From assembly GCA_030280995.1 (NCBI GenBank), contig JASXTE010000012.1, forward strand, positions 14,914,001 through 14,978,000: DNA of 64,000 nt, given 5' to 3'. The notes under the pieces are model-generated. The model saw only the letters and a program-made list of their open reading frames with translations. It had not been told where the DNA came from and did no database searches. Below are positions 43,840 to 54,789 of the stretch, piece by piece. A program made the translations under genes and the position numbers. Within the stretch, counting starts at the first letter, position 1, and each line of letters opens with the position of its first letter. Origin of the DNA: Hemileia vastatrix (Eukaryota > Basidiomycota > Pucciniomycetes > Pucciniales > Zaghouaniaceae).

Positions 43840-44420
43840 GAATGTGAAAGTAATTGTTTCCACCTTGAGCAGGTTTCTGGCTCAAAGGAATAGTAGTACC
43901 ATCAACAAAGCCAATACATCCTGGGAAGCCCTCTGCTTGCATAATCTGAGATAATTCAAGTCGCTCTTCTTTTGTTGGCCAGGTGAGAAGTTGAGATTCC
44001 AAGGAGTTGATGGCAGTGATACATTGTTTGGTATAAGTGTTAACTGAACCATACCCTAAATCAAAGACATTTTCTAAACATTTCAAAGCGGCTCCATTAC
44101 CATTTGAATCCAAACCACATAGTGTGATGGCCAATTGAATTGAAGGATGTTCTTGTTCTTTTTGAGAATTATTGTGAAATATGGGATGATCCTAAATAAG
44201 CTCAAGCAATTTAAGGAAACATTCCTGAGAAGTCCTGAAAAGCTGTCTAAAACTGGGTGTAGATAGGTTAAGAAGTGTTTAGATGGTGTACTTGGGGGTA
44301 AGAAGTACTTGAGGATTTCTGGGAAGAAGGTAACATTTTGTGGCCATTTTTGATAAAAAGACAAAATCTTCTTCTAGATCAGAATCAGAATTGGAATCAG
44401 AGTCCTAGAGCAGTTCAAGA
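43840..44420 (-). pseudogene. Harbinger DDE transposase, N-terminal half only (element D)
   Basis: Reads (minus strand) AITLCGLDSNGNGAALKCLE, LTWPTKEERLELSQIMQAEG and FPGCIGFVDGTTIPLSQKPA, including the first catalytic Asp. It then breaks at about 43835, where the inverted A-type segment begins. The second Asp and the Glu are gone. Upstream frames (44364-44083) are shifted and carry stops. It is clearly diverged from the A-C transposases, in line with the different ends of D. Confidence 0.78.
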
Positions 44421-44765
44421 GCCATGAAAGTCATTGCTTTATGTAATTTATCACGATTTGAAAGTGAGGAAGGCATAACTCTTATATGATATGATATGAA
44501 GATGTAAGTAATTTACAATGTTTTGAGTTATGAAGTGTTATGCTGCGGAGTGCTGCATATGAATGGGATGATGCTGACAAATCAGTGAAATGGGACTTGA
44601 TGGTGAAATCAGCACTTTTGGTTGAGAAAGTGTGGATTTGAGTGAAATAAGTGACTTATTTCATTTTGAAATACACCAGTATTGGGGCTAGTGTGTTTTG
44701 GAAATCCGCACTTATTTAAGTGCCGATTTGTAAGTGTGTATTTTCCAGAACTGACACCCCCTAAT

Positions 44766-46190
44766 AGCCACACATACCCAAAAAACTTTGGATTTTTCTT
44801 ACAGAAGTTGGTGCTTTCACATTTTGAATTGCAGCAACTTTTTTTTGGTCTACACAAATTTGTAGGCCTGACACAACATGGCCAAGGAATTTCAAAGATT
44901 GAAAACCAAATTTACACTTTTTCAAGGACAAGGTCATATTGATTTCATCCATTTTTTGAAAAAATCTATTCAAGTGAACCATATGTTCCTCAAAGGTTTT
45001 AGAAAAAATTATAATATCATCAATATACACCATGAGCAATCCTTCAATGATTTCCTGATGGAAAGTGTTATCCATGACTTTTTGGAAGACTGAAGGGGCA
45101 TTTTTGGGGCCAAATGGCATTCTAATATACTTATATATTCCCATATGAGTAGCAATAAGCAAAAAATACTGAGAATTTTTCTCAACTGGAACTTGATGAT
45201 ACCCTTTGTTACCATCCAGACAACTAATAAATTCAGCACCTTGCAAGGTAGCATGAATTGAATTAATTCTGGGTAACGGATAAATATCATCAACAGTATA
45301 AGCATTTTATGCCCTGTAATCTCCACATTATCTAGCTTTATCTTTTTCATAAGAAATCAAGACTGGGGAGATGACACAATATTGGGGGGTGACATCCACT
45401 TTTTCAATGATCATTTTTAATAATGTGGCAATATTATCTTCAATATCCTTTCTTTTTGTTGGAGAAGCAGGATATGGTTTTTTCCTAAGAGTAGGAGGAA
45501 TATCATTCAAGTTACAGGATAAGGTAATTTTCATTTCTTCCTGAACACTTCCTAAGACATGAGAAACATGAGCAAAATCCATAGGTAAAGAAGTAATTGA
45601 GGCAATAATAGAATCCTTTTCTTCACTAGTTAAATGATCACCAAAAGAAGCAGTATTTATTTCATTTAATAAATCATCCATCTCAATTGTTGGTCTGCCT
45701 TTACACTGGATTAGTGAGTTACAAGACTTTAACAGATGCCCAGAAGGTTTTCTAGGGGAGGAAATTTTGAATTTTCTTTTTCCATTCAATCCCAAGGTGA
45801 AGCAATTATTTGCTGGGTCCAATTTCACACCAAACACAGTCAAAATATCATTTCCCATAATAAACCAATTTATCAAATTATCATTTTTCATAACCACAAA
45901 CTCACAAATAGCTCTGAAAAAACCACCATTATATTTGAAGAATACAGAGGTTTTGTATTTGCCAATAGGAATTAAGGTAGAACCATACCCTCTCCATTTT
46001 TCAGAAGTTATAGGTAATAATTTATTCAGATAATCCTTGTCTATTGAAGCTAAAGCTTTTTCAGACACTAAAATTCCTCCAGCACCAGAATCAAGAACTA
46101 CATCAACATTTTTACCATTAATGATAACAGGTGACTTCAAAGGTGATATGGCTATAGGATTGTTAGTAATATCTTTAATTATCTCAGCAT
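44766..46190 (-). pseudogene. Gypsy-1 protease and reverse transcriptase
   Basis: The aspartic protease lies at about 46140-45880 with the active site in VVLDSGAGGILVSEKALASI. A linker and the RT follow: PPTLRKKPYPASPTKRKDIE, then FISCLDGNKGYHQVPVEKNS (Asp of motif A), MPFGPKNAPSVFQKVMD, VYIDDIIIFSKTFEEH (YIDD catalytic motif) and FLGHVVSGLQICVDQKKVAA. It ends at the Harbinger D insertion (44763). The frames at 46140-45328 and 45246-44761 are separated by a stop (near 45310) and a 1-base shift. The remaining RT thumb is on the other side of D. Confidence 0.85.
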
Positions 46191-46218
46191 TTTATACTGA
46201 AGATAAATCCAATAAACA

Positions 46219-46770
46219 TTATTCAGATATATTATCTAAATAATGGACATCTTGTTCCAACATAAAAATATCTTTACTGGATTCTTTGTCATAGGCGATA
46301 TTACTTTCACAGTCACTAGAAGAATCATTGACATTCATTTCAACCTCATCAGTGTCCTCATTGTGTTCAACAAAATTAATTTTCTTTTCACAAACATGAC
46401 CCTTTTTCCATGGTTTGTTACATTTATAACAAGTATTTGTTGCATATTTTTTAGGCGCAACTGGGGCAGATGGTCTACCAGATTTTTCAGGGAGCTTTGT
46501 AGAGGGTTTATTATGATCATTATAAGGTTTACCAAGGTAATTCTTAGGTTCATATTTATGTTTGAGTAGTACCTCATTACAAATATTAATGAAAGAAGAA
46601 TGTTCCCTCACATACTCAGTTCTAGCTACAATTAAATCTCTAAGAGAATTTGGCAATTTATACAAGATTTTATCTCTCCAAATATCATAATCCATTTTTG
46701 GATCAACTGCTCTTAGGATTTTTGTTACTTTCATAAGAAAAACAATGGGGTTTTCAACAGAGGAGGATAC
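46219..46770 (-). pseudogene. Gypsy-1 gag C-terminal part with zinc knuckle
   Basis: Reads PIVFLMKVTKILRAVDPKMD, LPNSLRDLIVARTEYVREHS and the zinc knuckle CYKCNKPWKKGHVC, with spacing C-x2-C-x7-H-x-C, a variant common in chromoviruses. An acidic tail follows. The capsid part is separated by the 3.7-kb element E; comparison with Gypsy-2, where the same sequence is continuous, proves the split. Confidence 0.82.
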
Positions 46771-47497
46771 ACAGGGGGAAAAAATGAGTACTTGCAATCA
46801 AGTTGTTTTTCAGGTCTTCTGGAGTAATCATTGGAGTAATCTTGTAGGGGTGGGTATGAGTGAAAAAATTTCAAGTAAATATTTTGAAAATTCTTTTCTA
46901 CTTCCTCCCTCTTTTTTTTCCTTGAAATCATGACCTCAAGAATGAAGAAAATAAATTAATTCTTTTTTCAATGTTGATGAATCTTGCATATCTTAAAAGA
47001 GACATACTATAGTTATATAAATATCCATATAAAATAATCAAAATATATTCATACTGAACTTATTTCATGGACACACAATAAATATTTAATATAGATGTAA
47101 AGGATATATTAAACTTTGATGCACATTTCATTTTCAGTATTTATTGATTATCTTTATTAAAAATGAATTTATGATAAAAATTTATTAAATTTTATATAAA
47201 ATATTGATTATCTACTTATTTTGCGCATGAGGAGCTGTAAAAGAATATTATAGTTCTGCTCATGAATTTTTAATTTATAAATATATATTTAATTATCTGG
47301 TGCAATGATTCAACTGCTATGTCTTCTATTACAGAGGTAGGAAAAAAAAGAAAGATGTTATATCCCCAAAAAATATTTTTTACAAAAAAACAACTACATC
47401 TTTTTATTCATGATTTTATATCTATCATACATCAAATTTTGTAAAAAAAAAAATTTGTGACCTGAAATGACATTTTTTTAGAAAAAAAATCATATTA

Positions 47498-47758
47498 CAC
47501 TATGCAATATAGGGGGTGGACTTGCTAGCAAGTCCTCAACCTGAACTCAGATGGAACTCAGATGGAACTCAGACTGAACTCATACTGAACCCATAGTGAA
47601 CTCTACTTGAACACCCAACTAAAACTGTTCTTCTGAGTGGTGTTCATCCCTGATTTTATGGTTCCTTTATCAATAGCTCAATGTGTGTTCAATCTGTGGT
47701 GAGTTTAGGTCCAAGGTTGCGGACTCACTAGCAAGTCCGCCCCCCATATTGTGTGGTG
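47498..47758. mobile_element. Non-autonomous CACTA (EnSpm) element F2
   Basis: 261 bp, ends CACTATGCAATATAGGGGGT and ...CCCCCCATATTGTGTGGTG, flanked by TTA on both sides (47495-47497 and 47759-47761). It has the family palindrome just inside each end and a short interior with repeated GATGGAACTCAGA-type units (47545-47600). It starts with the literal CACTA and shows a 3-bp duplication, which fixes the superfamily. Confidence 0.88.
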
Positions 47759-49119
47759 TTAGTTTTTAATTTTTGAAAAATGAGAAAAATAAACATACTT
47801 ATCCCCTTGATGATTCAGAAAAGTTTATTTTTGCAAATTATTCTGAAAAATAAAAGTGGAAAAAACTACAATATCATACCACATTAAATTCTTTAAATTT
47901 AATGGAATATTTTAAAAAGATTTTTATAAAGTAATAGACTCATTAGCAATTTTTCACTTTCAATTTTTCTTTTTTTTCTATGAAGTTTGATTTTTCTGTT
48001 TTTCTCATCTTGCATTTTCAATTCTTTAATAAACTTCAGTATGTGACATGCTTTTGATACCAATATCTTGTTTAAAGTTAGTGTAACAGGTGATTTTGAG
48101 GATTTAATTGTAAAAAATTGATATATTTAAATTTTTTTTCCCATGGTTTGAAGTGCTAGATATGGTGTTCACTAATTTTTTGCCACATTTATTTTATAAT
48201 ATTTTTTCCTTTTTTCTCCTTTTCGAATTATTTTTACCTAACTCAGAAATTTTTGCTTATCAGAATTCACAAGTTCTACTATTACTTCTACATAAATCAT
48301 AAATTAAGGCATCTTGATGTAGTTGATGCATCACATTTTGTTTGTTCCAATAAAATATTTACATTAGTTAAGTTTCTTTAACAATTTTGTGGTGATAATT
48401 CATCACCTCTATTTATTTATTTTTTTTGGTGGATGAAAAAAATGGAATATGAGGTGAAGAATTATATAAGGTGAATTCGAAAATGTTTTTCAAACATTCA
48501 GTCAACTTAGAAAAATTTTTATTAAATGATAGTCTTGTTAAAATACATATACCGGGAAAATACTTTATCTTTAAGGCAAATTTTTTTTTAAAAAAATGAA
48601 TCATTGTATTAAGTAGTCTTAAATTAAATTTTCTATATAATGTCTTTACTATTTAAATTAAATATGCAGAGGAAGAAATCACTTTTAAAATTCCTGTAAC
48701 AGCTCCACTGTATCCTCCTTTTTTCCCTTTTTAACCCCCTCTTTTGCCCCTGCAGGTGCCCCCCTGCTGGCGCTTGAGTTACTCAACGGGTTGTTAAATC
48801 TCTTCTACTTACACAAATTTTTTACCTCTTGAACACCCTCCTTCTCTATCAATTTTCCTTTTTTTTTCTTTACAAGCCCTCCTTTTAAATTTATTTATAA
48901 CAATACTCATTGTCTTTTTCATCCTCTGAAATTACTCATTTTCTATACTAGCCCCTTGCCCCACCCAATATTTTTCCCTTCACTCTACTGTCTTACACAG
49001 TCCCTTACATCCCCCCAGTTTCATTAAAAAAAGGTCTTTAGAAACATTCAATTATATGTGATTCAGTTTTCTAATGCACTGAGTTAAAGAGAAGAAACAA
49101 GTGCAATGAAAATACTGAG

Positions 49120-49267
49120 GTCACGTGCAAGGAAGTGTCGCCGCAACACTTTCCTGCACGTGACTTGTGTTTTCAAGGCCCAGAGTCAATTTTTTGAGTG
49201 AAGGGGAGGAAAAAAACTGAGATCACGTGCAGCTAAGTGATGCTGCGACACTTTGATGCACGTAACT
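49120..49267. repeat. Two successive hairpins with CACGTG cores
   Basis: Hairpin 1 pairs GTCACGTGCA (49120-49129) with TGCACGTGAC (49154-49163). Hairpin 2 (49222-49267) is a degenerate copy (GATCACGTGCAGC..., ...GATGCACGTAACTT). The two are about 100 bp apart and lie at the boundary where the strand composition of element E flips from C-rich to G-rich. Confidence 0.7.
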
Positions 49268-50480
49268 TGAAACTTTAAATGAGTAAGTACAAAATACTTT
49301 AGAGGGGTGGTATAAGACATCAAGCCAAATGAAAAAAAGAGTTTCTAAAGAACTTTTACCATAAAATGTGGGGGTGTGAGAGTGTAACTTGGTGACAAGC
49401 AGGATTTATGGGGGGCAAGCTGGGAAAGGCCAGTGGAGAAAAATGTAAAATTTAGAGGTGCAATAGGGATCCTGAGGGTGAAAAAAAAGATCTTTGCAGG
49501 GGTAAATGAGGGATTGTAAAGAAGTGGGGGGTAATTCAAGCAGAAAAAATAGGATTTGGGGGGTAGAACAAGGAATTAAAGACAGTGAAAAATTGGGGAA
49601 GTGTGATCTTTGCAAAAAAAATGTATGGGATTTATGCAACTGGGAGAGGACACACTGGGGGATGATAGTTAAACAAATAGAACGGAGTGTATATAAGAGT
49701 ACAAAGTAGGATACAATGAATGGTTTAAAGGTTTTTTTGGTTTTATTATTAGTGGAGCACAAAGAGTGAGTTGAGAAAGATTTTATAACTAAGGGGGGTA
49801 GATTTTCTTTGATTAATCTACCTGTGGTCAAAAAAAAAATGGGCCTCAAAGAATGGGAAAGAAATCATCCACTCTTGTTGAAAATTTATATTAAAAATGA
49901 CATAAATTTAAATTTTTTTTTAATATGCCTATGGAATCTGGCCAATATTTTATTTCATTATTCATGAATAATGGATATAAAATTTAGATGAAAAATAAAT
50001 ATTTTTTTCATTAAATTTGAGCAATAATTTTTACTTTGTACTAATTATTTTTCATTTTCTACATATTTCAATATTTCATTATATGGAAGTGGATTGAAGT
50101 ACATATAGTATGGAAATTTGAACCAGATAATATGTGTAAAAAAAAGAGTTGAACAAATATAAATATTTTTTGGAACTTAAGAAGTCTATAATAATCAAAA
50201 TAAAAATATTTTAAAGTGGCCAAAAATTTGATATAAATTAATAAAAAAAATTATCAGAAAATATATTAAGAAATGAAATTGAAAAAATTAATAATGGTCT
50301 ATTTTAAAGAAATTAGATAAAATTCTTTACTTTTATCATGCATCAGACCTGTATATAGCATCAAAAATTTGTAAAAAAGATGATTTTAAGCCTACCCAGA
50401 ATTATAACCAGGTTACAACAAGGTTAGTCCAAAATTCAAAAAAACGACTCGCCTAACAGTCCTCCTTTTTTCACCCCTGT

Positions 50481-52427
50481 GATACATATCTAGTACTCTC
50501 ATACAGTCTTTGCTGAGCCAACCTGAATTTTGAACCACCAAATTGATTCTCAATCAAGGATTTCCACTCATTCCATGTATAATGGTTATTATCCAATAGA
50601 ACAGATTCATACCACAACAAGGCTACATTGAAAAATAAAGAAATTTGTTTAGAAACAATTTCCTCATCAGGTAGTTTATAAGATCTCTTTAAATTATCAA
50701 TCCTTTGTATAAAGTGTTGCCAATCAGATGAAGAATCACCATCAAAGGTAGGATATTGATCCAACTTAGGCCAATTTTTCTGGCTACTGGAATGTTCCAT
50801 CCTATGGTTTGAATTATTCAAGGTTATCAGTTCCTGAAGCCTTGAAAGGTGTTCAGATATTTCATTATTCACAGAGGCAGCTGGCTCATGGTGAGCATTA
50901 AATTTCTTTCTGTTTGATGCAATAGATTTTTCAGAATGAATTTCAGCTGGTAAAATTGTTACATTACCAGGGAGAGAAGAACTACTCTGTTCAGGCTGTT
51001 TATTATTATGATTAACAGCAATATGAGCAAGATTTTTTAACTCCTGATAATGAGTAGCCTGGACAGTTTGTAATGCAGAAACTAGTTTCTCAAGTTCAGA
51101 TAATTTATTTCTCAAATCAGGAATGTAAGATAAGTGATCATTAATTCTAGAAATAGATAGAACATTTCTGTCCTCATCTACAGAGCATTTATTACTTAAA
51201 TTCTGAGAATCAATTTTCAATTTTCTTAATTCACTGTGCAAAAGCATATTGTCATTCTTTAAAACAGTACTTTCATCTTTTATATTATCAACAGTTTTGC
51301 GTAGGTGATTATATTTATCTGAAAGTGATTTGTGGTCAGCTTTAATAGACTTTTGTTGAGCCAGGACATTATTTAATGTGTCTTTCAATTTGAAAAAAGC
51401 AGTTTCTTGAACAGAAGAACTCACTTTGAAATGTAAATGCAAATTATCTAATCTATCACTCTCATGTATTAACAAATCTCTTAAATGTTTATCATTCACA
51501 ACATTAAAATCAAGGGTATCTTTCAATATATCTTCAGAAGTTTTCTCAAGTAAAGTGTAAACTTCAGGGGAAACAGAATCATTCTTGATTGCAAGAGAAG
51601 GGTTAATTAAAGAAGTAGAAGTCAAATGTAAAGGTTCATCAAATGATAATTTGCTAATTACATCAATGGGGCTACTTATTAAAGGAAGTTGTTTCTTCAA
51701 GGGTTTAACTGTTCTTTCAGGGTCCACATTATTACCTGAAGAAGGTTTGTTATTATATATACCAATGTGCTTATCAAAAAAATTACTTACCATGGAAAGG
51801 GAGGAAACTTCCCCTGTACCTTCTTTCTTCTTCCCCCCTGATAAGGATGGTGCTGAAGAGATGGATTGTAGTTTGGTGTCCTGGATGGGCCAGGGTGTTG
51901 AGCTGGTTGTTGTACATTCTGTTGGTAGTGGGTAATTAAGTAATCCCATTTCCATTGTTCCACTTGCAGAATGCCTTGATTTTGGTTTAGGGAGCTGGAT
52001 GCCTGAATGGCCTGAGGTTGAGGCCGAGGTTGGGAAGCTGGGAAATGAGGAGGTTGACCCTGTTTGGGATTTAAAAGCTCCTGCATCTGCTGCCAGAGTG
52101 TGTCTACCTTTGCCTTGTACTTCATGCTTTCCGCTCTCAGTTCCTTTATATGGCTTGACAGATTGTTTACCTGCTGTGCTAGAGGAATCTTTTTTATTTT
52201 TATACCTCTGAGTGGATTGTCCTGATGTACCTGAGGTTTTACTTCCCTCAGAGTTGTTAGGTGAGAGGGGTTGTTATTTCTTTTGACATTTCTATGTCCT
52301 GAAGGTTTTTGTCAGCTGAATTATTTTTGTAAGTTACTTTAGAAGAACCTACAGATTCAGTGTCAACATCCACTTCAGTCTCATCCACATGTAAGGCATC
52401 CATGCTTTTAGCCAAACTTCTGGACAT
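50481..52427 (-). pseudogene. Gypsy-1 gag, N-terminal and capsid parts
   Basis: Gag forms the particle that packages the retrotransposon RNA. ATG at 52427 opens MSRSLAKSMDALHVDETEVD. Frames then shift: a Pro/Gln-rich segment (52125-51830, PPHFPASQPRPQPQAIQASS) and a long frame (51955-50481) with coiled coil (LLHSELRKLKIDSQNLSNKC) and capsid-like end (LDQYPTFDGDSSSDWQHFIQ, RSYKLPDEEIVSKQISLFFN, FGGSKFRLAQQRLYESTRY). The shift near 51830 lies in a C/G run. The frame is cut by element E and continues at 46770. Confidence 0.78.
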
Positions 52428-53090
52428 TTAAAATGTGAAAAGGAGAATTAAAATTAATTAATGATTCAAATTGTTAATAAAATATAATAAATTGGATAAA
52501 AAATTTTTTTTTATTAAAAATCAATTAATTATAAAATAAAATGTAATAAAAATAAATGAAATTACAATGATTAATAAGAATTAACAATAATTAAAATGGG
52601 ACTAACCAATAAGGTTTAAGAAGTCAACCAAAATAATAAATACCAAAATTAATATAATGCTAAAATTGAGACTAAGTATTGAGTACTATTATGGTCAACC
52701 AATATACAAAAAAAATAATAAAATTAATTTAATAATTTATTAAATATTACTTGTCTTCTAGGACTAAGAGTTTTACTCTATTATGGTCAACTAGGAAAAA
52801 AAAATTTAATATAATAAAAACTTACACTCAGTGAGTCAGCAATTAAGCCACAAACACTGTTATTGCAGTAAAAATATAGTACTATGAGTGAGAGGTGCAA
52901 AGGTTAACATACTATAGTGATTGTAAAATCACTTCAAAATAATATATAATTTAATGTAATATAACCCTAATCTATCGAACCCAAGTTTGAAACACGGTCG
53001 CAGCAAAAGTTTAATTTTTGGCTTGGGTGGTCCGTGCGCTTTGTTGTTTGTCGCAGGGTTTTGTCGTCGTTGTTTGGAAAGGCCCTCAAT
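52428..53090 (-). other. Gypsy-1 leader between 5' LTR and gag
   Basis: About 660 bp, AT-rich, non-coding. Immediately inside the LTR (element orientation) it reads ATTGAGGGCCTTTCC, close to the Gypsy-2 leader (CTTGAGGCTCTTTCC); this would be the primer-binding position, but I see no clear complement to a tRNA 3' end (no TGG). A second block shared with Gypsy-2 begins TTTTGCTGCGACCG at about 53008. Confidence 0.5.
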
Positions 53091-54789
53091 TATCAGCAGG
53101 ACGTCTAGAAGAATGAAGAAAAAAAGAGGGATGATAGAAAGGAGGAAGGGAAATTATGAGATAGTAAAATTATATGTAATAAAATATTTGTAGTTTAGGG
53201 AAGTAAGACGACAAGATGTTTGAGATTTGACAAAGTTGTAAGATTTTACTTAAATTGTAAAATATTATAATTGATAATTAATGTTCAAAGCGCGAAAGTT
53301 AAATGATAGTATTATAAATCTTAAAGCAACCTATAATTATTTATGTAGTATTTAAATTAGATGTATTGAACTAATAAAAATAATAAATAAAAGAGATATA
53401 TTCAAAATATGTGAAGTGAGTGTATAGTCAGTGATAATCTACCAGAAAGATTTCTAAAGCCATTATATAGGCAAGGAGGTCCTTCTAGAGCGCTCTAAAT
53501 GTAATTTACAAAAAAAGGTAAAGTAAAAGAAATAATTAAAAGACATTAATTAAAAACAATAAAAAAAATAAACCCGTGATTAAACAAGTATTTTTTCCCG
53601 TCAGAAATTCTAAAAAAGAATAGAACTAATATAGAAAATAACTACGTGAACATGGAATATGAGAATTATGAGAAAGAACTCTAAATAGGGAATAGAAATA
53701 GCTAAAAAAGTATAATTAAAATAAAAGGAATTATTTTTACGGTTTTAAATAATCTTAAATCAGTATAAGTAAAAGTAATATAATTATTTTAACTATTCCA
53801 AGTAATTTAATAATTAAGTTAATTGAAACAATAAATTAATTTAATAAGTAACTTATTTAACATGAGAAATGAAATTTAATCATATTAAATAAAAAACTTT
53901 TAATTGAGTTAGTAATTTCAATGATACAATTAAGAGTCAAGGAAGTGCCAAATATTTATAGATATTATTATATGATGAGGTGTACTTAGTTTATATAAAT
54001 GTTATTATTAAAATGGTATTACATTGTAAGTTAAATTTACACTTATAATATAATTTTAAATAATTTATTTATACATACAAATTACGTCATGATATTATAG
54101 AATATTATATTTGTTTATGTAATACAATTTATTTAAGAATAAATTAAGTATAATAATTATTTTATTTAAATAATTTTTTGTAATTACACAAAGTTATTCC
54201 TCTATATGATTACAGTCATTTATTGTATAAATTACTGGACTGCTGAGATAGCCTGGCTGACACAAAGTACAAAGTAAAAAATCCAATATAAAAGTGTATG
54301 AGAGAGAGATAGAAATTTCCAGGGGAATATATATTTCAAATTTTAAGATTTCTCTATAAAGAAGGATTTAGAATGTTGTATTTACTGTATATGTCAAAAT
54401 AATTTGATTTATTTAAAAATTCCTATAAATGTCATTTTTAAATAAGTAATTTGAATTTCTTTTTTGTATATATTTATTTTATTAAAATTTTTTTTCCAAT
54501 ATTAAATTTTATTTTAATATTGATTTGTATTTTAATATTTTAATTTTAGTTTTGTTTAGCCTGACATTGAGAACGGTGTTAGGAAACAAAAATAAAATAT
54601 ATGGGACAATTAATATTAATTTAAATTTTTTACTAAATTTTCTTTTTTGTAACTAGTTAATTTATTACAAGTAAATTTAAAGTAACTATAATAAAATTAA
54701 TAATAATATATAAGAAAGAAAAAGGCGTGGCTTCATCCCAGGAAACAATTGATTATTTTCCTGGGTTAGTCTAGCAGCCTGGCTGACAC

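Larger units (their letters stand above)
40394..44762. mobile_element. PIF/Harbinger element D (different ends), with intact Tet-like frame
   Basis: 4369 bp, flanked by AAT (40391-40393 and 44763-44765) and inserted in the RT of Gypsy-1. Ends are AGGGGGTGTCAGTTCTGGCA and ...TTCCAGAACTGACACCCCCT, a different subfamily from A-C. Inside, 40551-43830 (minus the CACTA insertion) is A/B-like sequence in inverted orientation, carrying the Tet-like gene on the + strand and two repeat units. It abuts the N-terminal half of a DDE gene on the minus strand. The SANT gene and the C-terminal half of the DDE gene are missing, so D cannot move by itself. Confidence 0.88.
46771..50480. mobile_element. Orphan DNA transposon E (CAGGGG ends), non-autonomous
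   Basis: 3710 bp inside the Gypsy-1 gag. Flanks read GATAC at 46766-46770 and 50481-50485. Imperfect inverted ends are ACAGGGGGAAAAAATGAGTA at left and, as reverse complement at right, ACAGGGGTGAAAAAAGGAGG. CAGGGG ends suggest the hAT superfamily, but an 8-bp duplication does not fit; only 5 bp match. No transposase or other protein is recognised. Inside are a small CACTA element (47498-47758), a C-rich stretch (48690-49030), two hairpins (49120-49267) and a G-rich stretch (49330-49830). Confidence 0.65.
37010..54262 (-). mobile_element. Gypsy-1 chromodomain retrotransposon (whole), split by D and E
   Basis: Flanked by CAAAG at 37005-37009 and 54263-54267. LTRs are 37010-38180 (3') and 53091-54262 (5'), 1171 and 1172 bp, about 97 percent alike by eye, so a fairly young insertion. 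Edges are TGTCAGCC and GGCTGATA in element orientation. A purine tract (AGAGTGAGGGAG) borders the 3' LTR. Without Harbinger D (40394-44762) and element E (46771-50480) the element is about 9.2 kb. It interrupts the 3' LTR of Gypsy-2. Confidence 0.92.

Noticed and set aside
40394..44762. Element D as a fourth simple copy of A-C
   Set aside because: Its ends and its DDE half differ clearly, and the A-like part is inverted relative to the transposase.
46771..50480. Element E as a hAT element
   Set aside because: CAGGGG ends fit, but an 8-bp duplication is not seen and no transposase remnant was found, so the superfamily is left open.
52987..53193. Frame MKHGRSKSLIFGLGGPCALL... as a gene
   Set aside because: It overlaps the Gypsy-1 LTR edge and leader on the antisense strand; no conservation in the Gypsy-2 leader.
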